From contig CAVEQS010000057.1 in the NCBI GenBank assembly GCA_963618015.1, forward strand, positions 1 through 11,047: a stretch of DNA of 11,047 nt, read 5' to 3'. The notes under the pieces were generated by a model. It was not told where the DNA came from. It worked only from the letters and a program-made list of their open reading frames with translations, and did not search any database. Positions 5,963 through 11,047 of this stretch are shown piece after piece. Positions within the stretch are counted from its first letter, which is position 1. The number at the start of each line of letters is the position of its first letter. Position numbers and translations under genes: made by a program. This stretch comes from Apopatocola sp963618015 (GTDB lineage Bacteria; Bacillota; Clostridia; Oscillospirales; Oscillospiraceae).

Positions 5963-7866
5963 CGCTGCGGCCGAAGCCTTTCCAGCCGATCAAAATGCTG
6001 CAGATCATCGGCGGCGTTTTCTTCGCGTATCTCTTCTTCGGGTTCATGCTGCTGCCGTGCCTGAACACGCTCACCAGCATTTTCACCGTAAAGAATGCCG
6101 CCGGGGAGACCGATCCCCTCGCGGTCATCCGCTTCTTCCTCGCCGGGTCGATGCCCCAGTATGTGTGGAACTCGCTCAAGCTGGCGCTGTGCCTTGTCGT
6201 CACGGTCAACGTTGTCGGCATCTCCATCGTGCTGCTGACCGAGTACTTCGACATCAAGGGTGCGAAGATCCTTCGCCTTGGCTATATGACGACGCTCATC
6301 TACTCCGGCGTTGCGCTCGTCACGGGCTACATGTTCCTGTATGCCGGTGACGGCATCCTCACCACCCAGCTCAAGGAGATTATCCCAAACTTCAACACCA
6401 ACTGGTTCACCGGCTTCAACGCGGTGCTCTTCACGATGACGTTTGCCTGCACGAGCAACCACGCGCTCTTTCTGCGCAACGCCATCCGCAGCATCGACTA
6501 TAATACCGTCGAGGCCGCGCGCAACATGGGCGCGAGACCGTTTAAGGTGCTCTGGAAAGTCGTATTCCCGACGCTTCTGCCGACGCTCTTCTCGCTCACG
6601 GTCATGACGTTCATCACCGGCCTTTGCGCCATGAGCGCGCCGACGCTGCTCGGCTATGACTCCATCAACCCGGAGATCGTCCGTCTGGCCGGTTCGTCCG
6701 TGGCGGACGAGGCGTTCCCGCAGGCGCGCGCGGCGCTGCTCTCGATCATCCTTGCGTGCTTCACGATCCTTTTGCTCACCATCCTCTCGTCTTACGAGCG
6801 CAAGGGGCATTACCTCTCCGTTTCCAAAACGAAGGCGAAGCTCCAGAAGCAGAAGATCACGAACCCCGTCGCGAACGTTCTCGCACACATCTACGCCTAC
6901 GTTCTCTTCATCATCTACATGACGCCGGTCGTCATGATCGTCATCTTCTCGTTCCAGACGTACAGCGCCGTTCGTATGCGCAAGCTCGATCTGACGCAAT
7001 GGACGCTCGTGAACTACTTCGGCAAGCAGGACTATCAGTATCTGACGTCCCGCGGCTCCTACAAGACCCGCGTCGGCTCCATCTCCGGCGTGTTCTCGAA
7101 CGAGGCGACGCTCGGCGGCATCCAGACGAGCTTTGTCATGTCCGTCATCGCCGCGGCGCTCGCGTGCGTGATCGTCGTTATCGCCTGCAACTACATCTTC
7201 AAGCACAAAAAGACCGGCACGATCCTCGAATATGCGCTGCTCTTCCCGTGGCTGCTGCCGACGATCCTCATTTGCTACTCCTACCGCACATTCTTTAATA
7301 GCGGCGATGTCTGGTATGTGTTCGGCCAGAACCTGTACTATGCCGACCGGGTGCGGATATTGATCGTCATCGCCTACACGGTCGTGAAGCTGCCGTTCTC
7401 GCTGCGCATGATCAAGGCGGCGTTCTACGCCATTGACGAGGAGCTCGAGGACGCCGCGCGAAATCTCGGCTCCGGGCCGGTGCGGACGTTCCTCAAAGTA
7501 AAGCTCCCGATCATCCTGCCGAGCGTGCTCGCGGTGTTCGCGCTGAACTTCAACGCCCTCTTTACCGAGTACGATATGTCGGCTACGTTCGCGAGCACCT
7601 ACGGCACGACGTATGCCATGGTCATCCAGAGCATGTGCCGCGAGGAAGGCCTGTATGGCTACAACGTCAACGCCTCCGGCCGCCGGTGCGCATCGACGGT
7701 GTTCATCATGCTCGTGTCGGGGCTCATTCTGTATCTTGTATACGGTGTGGGCGCGCGCGATCTCGGCGAACGGCTCGAAGCGCGTGACCGCCGCCGGAAA
7801 CGCATCGACCGGATAAAAGGCGTATTCCACAAGAAACAGCCGGCGGAGGCGGCCAGCCCGCAATGA
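5959..7866 (+). CDS. two-domain ABC importer permease (FbpB/AfuB-like)
   Basis: 635 aa, a fused permease of two BPD_transp_1 domains with about 12 membrane segments. Each half has a cytoplasmic EAA loop that docks on the ATPase: EAARNMGARPFKVLWKVVFP (185-204) and EDAARNLGSGPVRTFLKVKLP (497-517). The first membrane segments lie about 14-34 and 72-93. A large loop (about 335-385) precedes the second core. The C-terminus is basic and cytoplasmic. Fused permeases of this length are typical of Fe3+ importers and of AfuB-type sugar-phosphate importers; related split systems move putrescine or phosphonates. ATG 5959 overlaps the ATPase stop by 4 nt, and its own stop overlaps the HAD gene start by 4 nt, so the three genes are translationally coupled. 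Confidence 0.92.
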   Translation: MTLRPKPFQPIKMLQIIGGVFFAYLFFGFMLLPCLNTLTSIFTVKNAAGETDPLAVIRFFLAGSMPQYVWNSLKLALCLVVTVNVVGISIVLLTEYFDIKGAKILRLGYMTTLIYSGVALVTGYMFLYAGDGILTTQLKEIIPNFNTNWFTGFNAVLFTMTFACTSNHALFLRNAIRSIDYNTVEAARNMGARPFKVLWKVVFPTLLPTLFSLTVMTFITGLCAMSAPTLLGYDSINPEIVRLAGSSVADEAFPQARAALLSIILACFTILLLTILSSYERKGHYLSVSKTKAKLQKQKITNPVANVLAHIYAYVLFIIYMTPVVMIVIFSFQTYSAVRMRKLDLTQWTLVNYFGKQDYQYLTSRGSYKTRVGSISGVFSNEATLGGIQTSFVMSVIAAALACVIVVIACNYIFKHKKTGTILEYALLFPWLLPTILICYSYRTFFNSGDVWYVFGQNLYYADRVRILIVIAYTVVKLPFSLRMIKAAFYAIDEELEDAARNLGSGPVRTFLKVKLPIILPSVLAVFALNFNALFTEYDMSATFASTYGTTYAMVIQSMCREEGLYGYNVNASGRRCASTVFIMLVSGLILYLVYGVGARDLGERLEARDRRRKRIDRIKGVFHKKQPAEAASPQ

Positions 7867-8483
7867 TAAAGAACGTCCTTTTTGATATGGGCAACGTGCT
7901 CATCCGGTTTGAGCCGCGGCAGTACGTGCAGAAGGTTGGCCTTTCGGAGAGCGAACAGCAGCTCATGCTGCGCGAGCTCTACGGCAGCATCGACTGGATC
8001 GAACTCGACCGCGGCACGGTAAACGAAGCGGAGATCATCGAGCGAGTTACGGCGCGCACGGGCGAGCACCTGCGCGGTGCGATCGAAAAGCTGGTCTGCC
8101 ACTGGGACCGCCCGGAGCTGCCCGTCGAGGGAATGAAGGCGCTCACGGATGAGCTTTACGAAAAGGGGTACGAGCTGTACCTCCTCACGAACGCGGGGCC
8201 GCGCCACAGGGAATACTGGCCGCGATTTGCGGCGGCGGAGCACTTCCCGGAGGAGCGCATTTACCGCTCCGCGGACGTGCATCTGCTCAAGCCCGATCCG
8301 GCGTTCTTTGAAGGCGCGCTCGAAAAATTCGGCCTGGACCGCAGCGAGTGCGTGTTCATCGACGACTCGGCCGCGAACGCCGAGGGCGCGCAGCGCGCCG
8401 GGCTGGACGCCATCGTCTTCTTCGGCGATGCCGCCCGCCTGCGCAAGCAATTGCGCGCGCGCGGCGTGGACGTAAGCGAATAA
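7863..8483 (+). CDS. HAD-superfamily phosphatase (YihX-like)
   Basis: 206 aa. Motif I is LFDMGNVL, with nucleophile D8. The position two residues later is Gly rather than the usual second Asp, as is normal for the YihX/epoxide-hydrolase-N-like HAD branch (DxGN). Motif II is LLTNAG (T109), motif III is K143 in LLKPDP and motif IV is FIDDS (D167, D168). The helical cap lies between about 15 and 90. The family removes phosphate from small phosphorylated metabolites such as sugar phosphates. Translational coupling to the permease (ATGA) suggests that it acts on the imported compound or a product of it. If so, a phosphorylated substrate is plausible, but this is inference. A terminator follows directly. 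Confidence 0.88.
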   Translation: MIKNVLFDMGNVLIRFEPRQYVQKVGLSESEQQLMLRELYGSIDWIELDRGTVNEAEIIERVTARTGEHLRGAIEKLVCHWDRPELPVEGMKALTDELYEKGYELYLLTNAGPRHREYWPRFAAAEHFPEERIYRSADVHLLKPDPAFFEGALEKFGLDRSECVFIDDSAANAEGAQRAGLDAIVFFGDAARLRKQLRARGVDVSE

Positions 8484-8490
8484 GAGTAAG

Positions 8491-8519
8491 AGGTGCGGGA
8501 GCATTGCTCCCGCACTTTT
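8491..8519 (+). terminator. intrinsic terminator of the ABC-HAD operon
   Basis: The stem GTGCGGGAGC / GCTCCCGCAC (8493-8502 with 8506-8515) has a 3-nt loop and is followed by TTTT. It begins 8 nt after the HAD stop. Confidence 0.88.
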
Positions 8520-8530
8520 CTGTGCGTCGC

Positions 8531-8679
8531 CTCCCTCTTTGAGGGCAGACTCTCCCCGGCGGGGAGAGATGTCGCCGCAGGCGACAGAGAGAGGGGCGGG
8601 GGTGGCTCGCCGGAGGCGAGACGGAAGGAGTCAACTCCCTCAGCCTCGCAGGCTCGGCAGCTCCCTCGGAGAGGGAGCC
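8531..8679 (-). repeat. GC-rich palindromic dispersed repeat, copy 2 (inverted)
   Basis: A larger copy of the repeat at 4709-4810, in the opposite orientation. It is a string of hairpins: CTCCCTC/GAGGG, CTCTCCCC/GGGGAGAG, GTCGCC/GGCGAC, CTCGCC/GGCGAG, GCCT/AGGC and GCTCCCTC/GAGGGAGC (8660-8678). The shared core is 8542-8589. The outer halves differ from copy 1, so the family is modular. No coding capacity was recognised here. The 8484-8865 gap holds only this repeat, two terminators and a promoter. Confidence 0.8.
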
Positions 8680-8768
8680 TTACAGCTGTTATAACCCGTT
8701 GGCAGAGCACAATAGATAAAATGGCGTGTAGTCTGGCTCGCTTTCGACCTTCGTTTCGTCAAAACGCC

Positions 8769-8805
8769 AAAAATCCGGCAAAAATTTTTGCCGGATTTTT
8801 ATTTT
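8769..8805. terminator. bidirectional terminator-like perfect palindrome
   Basis: A perfect 32-nt palindrome (8769-8800) has arms AAAAATCCGGCAAAAA and TTTTTGCCGGATTTTT. The A-run on the left and T-run on the right would allow termination on either strand. It isolates the exporter-regulator unit from transcription coming from the left. Confidence 0.75.
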
Positions 8806-8832
8806 GCCTTATAGCTACTGCATGCCATATTC

Positions 8833-8858
8833 TGTTATTATATAAATAAGGAGAGGGG
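8833..8858 (+). promoter_or_regulatory. extended -10 promoter candidate and ribosome site for the exporter gene
   Basis: TGTTATTAT (8833-8841) fits an extended -10 box (TGnTATAAT). No convincing -35 lies 17 nt upstream. AAGGAGAGGGG (8848-8858) is a strong ribosome site 7 nt before ATG 8866. If this -10 is used, the 5' leader is short and starts at about 8848, close to the ribosome site, so the true promoter could lie further upstream. Confidence 0.4.
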
Positions 8859-8865
8859 AAACTTT

Positions 8866-9762
8866 ATGAATCGCTACGCCGTCGCCGCCGTGCTGTCCGG
8901 CGCATTTTTCGGCCTGACCGGCCTCTTCACCCGCACGCTGACCGGCGCAGGACTGAGCACGATGGGCATTCTTGCCATCCGCTGCTCCGTGGCCGCACTC
9001 TGCTTCTTCTGCACCGCACTGGGGGATATCCGCCAGCTCAAAATGCATAAGAAGGACTTCTGGCTCTTTGCCGCTGTCGGCATTCTCGGGCAGGGCATGT
9101 TCTCGTTCTGCTACTATAACGCCATCAACATGATGTCCATCTCCACGGCGTGCATCCTCATGTATCTCTCACCGGTGTTCGTTACGATCCTGGCGCATTT
9201 TGTGTTCAAGGACGTCATTTCCCGCCGCACGGTGTTCGCGATCGTCCTTTGCATCGCGGGGTGCGCGTGTGTGTCCGGCTTTGGCGGCACGGTGACGGTC
9301 CTCGGCCTTATCTGCGGGCTCGGCTCCGCGATCGCGTTTGCGCTCATCAACATTCTGACGCGCGCGCTCCTCGGGCGGGGCTACACCGGCAAGGCCGTCA
9401 GCTTCTGGATCTGCGTGTTTGCCGCCGTGTTCGGCATCGTTATGGATCTCCTGCTCTTCCGCGAGGGCTATTCCCGTCCGTTCGCGGTGCTCTTCTCCGG
9501 CTGGAAGATCTTCCTTGTGGGCATCGCAATGGCGCTCACGACCGGCTTCCTTGCCTACCGCTTCTTCTCTCTGGCGCTGCACGGCTGCAAGAGCGGCACA
9601 GTGTCCATCCTCGCGAGCAGCGAGCCTGTGGTGGAAACGCTCGTGAGCGTGTTCGTGTTCCGCGAGCCGTTCGGCATTCTCTGCGTTGTCGGCATTGTGC
9701 TCGTGCTCGCGGGCATCGTGCTGCAGAACACCACGTCCAAAACGGAAGCCGCCGCACAGTAA
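8866..9762 (+). CDS. EamA/DMT-superfamily transporter
   Basis: 298 aa with about ten membrane helices in two EamA repeats (about 5-140 and 145-285). Each begins with a Gly-rich helix (AVLSGAFFGLTGLFTR; GLICGLGSAIAFALINILTR). The conserved late segment of the second repeat, SILASSEPVVETLVSVFVF, matches the usual EamA pattern (small residues, then EP, then a hydrophobic run). It is normal length for the family. Members export amino acids, nucleotides, cofactors or drugs across the cytoplasmic membrane; this sequence does not show the substrate. The MerR-type gene follows after 30 nt on the same strand, so the two are probably one operon with the regulator sensing a transported compound. Confidence 0.92.
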   Translation: MNRYAVAAVLSGAFFGLTGLFTRTLTGAGLSTMGILAIRCSVAALCFFCTALGDIRQLKMHKKDFWLFAAVGILGQGMFSFCYYNAINMMSISTACILMYLSPVFVTILAHFVFKDVISRRTVFAIVLCIAGCACVSGFGGTVTVLGLICGLGSAIAFALINILTRALLGRGYTGKAVSFWICVFAAVFGIVMDLLLFREGYSRPFAVLFSGWKIFLVGIAMALTTGFLAYRFFSLALHGCKSGTVSILASSEPVVETLVSVFVFREPFGILCVVGIVLVLAGIVLQNTTSKTEAAAQ

Positions 9763-9792
9763 CGGCGAACATTCCCGCAAGGAGGGGTCATC

Positions 9793-10620
9793 ATGAGTTC
9801 CCGCGAATATGATATGTCCTATCCGCAGTACACGGTGCACGACGTTTCGGCACTCACCGGTCTCACGCCGCAGACCATCCGGTACTACGACAGCATCGGC
9901 GTGGTTGTCCCGCGGCGCGGCGCGCAGAAACAGCGGCTCTACTCGTACTATGACGTGCTCAATCTCGTCCGGCGCAGTCTCTATAAAGCGCAGGGCTTCT
10001 CCCTGCAGGAGACGGAGCAGGTGCTCTCCGGCGCGATCACGCCGCGGCTCGGCGCGCTGCTGGAGGAAAAGCGCGCCGATATTGAGGAAAAGCAGCGCGC
10101 GCTCCGGCTCGCGCAGCTCAATCTCGACCGCCTCTCCGAGCAGCTTGACCGGCTCAGCGTCTGCCGCGGGCGGGTGATGTATCTCGAGCGCCCGGCGTGC
10201 TGGCACGTGCCGTACAGCCGCGACGGGCACATCTGCTTCGAGGAGGCGAGCCGCGCCGCGCACTCGAAGTGCGGCAGCGCGTTTTCCTTCGCGTTCTCGC
10301 TGCCCGCCATTGGTGAAGAGGAGGACTGCGTAGACTGGGATGTGACGATGCCGTCGCCCTTTGCCGAGGAGCTTGGCTTCACGGAACTGCCGGGGGCCTT
10401 CTTCGTACCGGCCCGGTTTTGCCTGTATACCGTGATCGAAACGCCGGGCATGGACTTCCTCCGCCGCGAATCGCTCCGGCCGCTCTACGATTTTGCCGCG
10501 CAGCAGCGCCTGACGCCGGAGGGAACGGTTTGCGGGCGCGATATCGTGAACGCTGCGTCTGATGGCGCGGTGCTGCGCTATTACGAAGCGTGGCTGCCCG
10601 TTGGCGAATCGGAGGGATAA
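9793..10620 (+). CDS. MerR-family regulator with GyrI-like effector domain
   Basis: 275 aa. An N-terminal winged helix (about 13-80) has YTVHDVSALTGLTPQTIRYY, then the wing and DVLNLVRRSLYKAQGFSL. A coiled-coil dimerisation helix follows (about 88-125, LEEKRADIEEKQRALRLAQL). The C-terminal 150 residues (from about 130, RVMYLERPACWHVPY) look like a GyrI/BmrR-type small-molecule pocket. MerR proteins bind the 19-20-bp spacer of their target promoter and untwist it when the effector binds. ATG 9793 has AAGGAGGGG 5 nt upstream; the alternative Met8 has no ribosome site. Inferred: it controls the exporter in front of it or a distant promoter. A GC-rich hairpin terminator follows. Confidence 0.9.
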   Translation: MSSREYDMSYPQYTVHDVSALTGLTPQTIRYYDSIGVVVPRRGAQKQRLYSYYDVLNLVRRSLYKAQGFSLQETEQVLSGAITPRLGALLEEKRADIEEKQRALRLAQLNLDRLSEQLDRLSVCRGRVMYLERPACWHVPYSRDGHICFEEASRAAHSKCGSAFSFAFSLPAIGEEEDCVDWDVTMPSPFAEELGFTELPGAFFVPARFCLYTVIETPGMDFLRRESLRPLYDFAAQQRLTPEGTVCGRDIVNAASDGAVLRYYEAWLPVGESEG

Positions 10621-10629
10621 AGCTGCTAT

Positions 10630-10690
10630 AACGCCGCAATGGCTGAAAACCGCGGGTTTTCCGGTCGCTGCGGCGTTTTTCGCTTTTTCG
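10630..10690 (+). terminator. terminator after the MerR gene
   Basis: The outer stem AACGCCGCA / TGCGGCGTT (10630-10638 with 10669-10677) encloses an inner hairpin GAAAACC / GGTTTTC (10645-10651 with 10655-10661). It is followed by TTTTTCGCTTTTT. It begins 9 nt after the stop. Confidence 0.82.
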
Positions 10691-10725
10691 GCGCCGTCTT
10701 TTCGCACAAAAACCGGCACGAAAAA

Positions 10726-10772
10726 ACAGGCAAAAAACTATTTGCCTGTCCAGCGGCAAAATGGTTTATGAT
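10726..10772 (+). promoter_or_regulatory. sigma-A-like promoter with inverted repeat over the -35
   Basis: A -35 candidate TTGCCT (10742-10747) and a -10 TATGAT (10767-10772) are separated by 19 nt, slightly long. The perfect inverted repeat ACAGGCAAA / TTTGCCTGT (10726-10734, 10741-10749) overlaps the -35 and could be an operator or an upstream hairpin. Confidence 0.45.
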
Positions 10773-10776
10773 AAAA

Positions 10777-10857
10777 GCATCGGAAAGCAGTTCTTCCGAT
10801 AATGCCTCTCTTTGAAAAACCGGCGCCGGAGCGTGATGAACTCCGGCGCCGGTTTTT
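10777..10857 (+). ncRNA. candidate small RNA, about 80 nt
   Basis: Between the promoter-like boxes and a very strong terminator lies a short stretch with its own hairpin (ATCGGAA / TTCCGAT, 10779-10785 with 10794-10800) and a U-rich linker (CCTCTCTTTG). The only reading frame is a 24-codon ATG frame at 10802 with no ribosome site, running through the terminator. The layout of promoter, stem-loop and terminator within 130 nt suits a stand-alone small RNA. The evidence is structural only; no family is recognised. Confidence 0.4.
10815..10857. terminator. very strong bidirectional terminator
   Basis: A 17-bp perfect stem, AAAAACCGGCGCCGGAG (10815-10831) with CTCCGGCGCCGGTTTTT (10841-10857), has a 9-nt loop. 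The A- and T-runs on the two sides allow use from either strand. Confidence 0.88.
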
Positions 10858-10903
10858 ATCCATACGTTTGATGTAATAACAGCGTTTCCCCCGCAGACAT
10901 TGT

Positions 10904-10994
10904 TGAACTGCACCCCATTTATTAGACAAGTATGGTAAAATACATGTACTAAGGAATGGGGTGCATTTCTATGCCAAAGGGCGTACCGAACAGG
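10904..10994 (+). mobile_element. left-end fragment of an IS3-family (IS150-like) insertion sequence
   Basis: The terminal-repeat-like start TGAACTGCACCCC (10904-10916), followed by TTAGACA at 10922, resembles IS150-group ends (TG...CTGCACCC...GACA). Next come an extended -10-like TGGTAAAAT (10933-10941), a ribosome-site region and ATGCCAAAGGGCGTACCGAAC, which encodes the usual start of clostridial IS3 OrfA proteins (MPKGVPN). TGCACCCCATT (10909-10919) and AATGGGGTGCA (10955-10965) are a perfect inverted repeat across the promoter region. Recognition comes from memory of the family rather than a search. Confidence 0.6.
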
Positions 10995-11039
10995 TCCTGT
11001 CAAGATTTATGCGCAAATTTATTTGCAGGCTCCGGCTGA
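10971..11039 (+). pseudogene. truncated IS3-type orfA start
   Basis: The frame reads MPKGVPNR and then SCQDLCANLFAGSG followed by TGA. IS3 OrfA proteins normally continue with a basic aromatic stretch (like RYTxEFK) and an HTH of about 100 residues, which is absent. Similarity therefore ends near 10994. The sequence after it is of unknown origin and holds a small palindrome, GCAAAT-TT-ATTTGC (11013-11026). The break could be a deletion, another insertion or a rearrangement. Confidence 0.5.
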
Positions 11040-11047
11040 ATAGAGTC

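Noticed and set aside
5929..7863. A 644-codon open frame on the minus strand over the permease gene
   Set aside because: Its product is Arg/Glu/Asp/His-rich without domain signs. It is the complement of a GC-rich membrane-protein gene with clear family motifs on the plus strand.
8691..8768. Possible promoter or small gene before the palindrome (TTGGCA ... TAAAAT)
   Set aside because: The two boxes are only 11 nt apart, and the following transcript would run straight into the 8769-8800 terminator without a coding frame.
9169..10719. A 516-codon minus-strand frame over the exporter and regulator
   Set aside because: It spans two well-supported plus-strand genes and a terminator, with low-complexity Ala/Arg/Glu/His composition.
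10802..10876. 24-codon ORF (MPLFEKPAPERDELRRRFLSI...)
   Set aside because: It has no ribosome site and runs through the strong terminator hairpin, whose pairing explains the sequence.

Overview
The window looks like a chromosome segment from a fairly GC-rich, gut-type clostridium, probably Oscillospirales/Oscillospiraceae. The grounds are the codon use, strong AGGAGG-type ribosome sites, paired serine recombinases behind a phage lysin, and dispersed GC-rich palindromic repeats of the kind common in that group. This placement is inference; there is no rRNA or other marker. No tRNA, rRNA or CRISPR array was seen.

Left part (1 to about 4420) is the right-hand end of an integrated element, most likely a prophage. 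It holds the 3' part of an amidase-LysM endolysin with a strong terminator. A tight plus-strand cluster follows: a helix-turn-helix protein with two four-cysteine zinc clusters, a 52-aa SHOCT-like protein, and two large serine recombinases whose genes overlap by 8 nt. After the second recombinase come a hairpin and an unusual array: four direct TGCACCCCC boxes spaced 21-22 nt plus one inverted box. This array sits at the element's apparent end.

Right after the array, an open frame with no start of its own (4422-4682) encodes about 86 codons that look like the C-terminus of a host protein. From its place in front of an ABC ATPase gene and a two-domain permease gene, it is best read as the tail of the transporter's solute-binding protein, cut off by the element. 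The ATPase, permease and HAD phosphatase genes (4922-8483) are joined by ATGA overlaps and form one operon, with the layout of Fbp/Afu-type importers. Two inverted copies of a GC-rich repeat (4709-4810 and 8531-8679, sharing a 48-nt core with one mismatch) flank this operon.

Right part (8700-10680) is a two-gene unit: an EamA/DMT exporter and a MerR-family activator with a GyrI-like C-terminal domain, bounded by strong terminators. Downstream is a promoter-hairpin-terminator arrangement that could make a small RNA of about 80 nt. The window closes with a broken IS3-family (IS150-like) left end: terminal repeat, promoter-like box and the first codons of orfA before the similarity stops.
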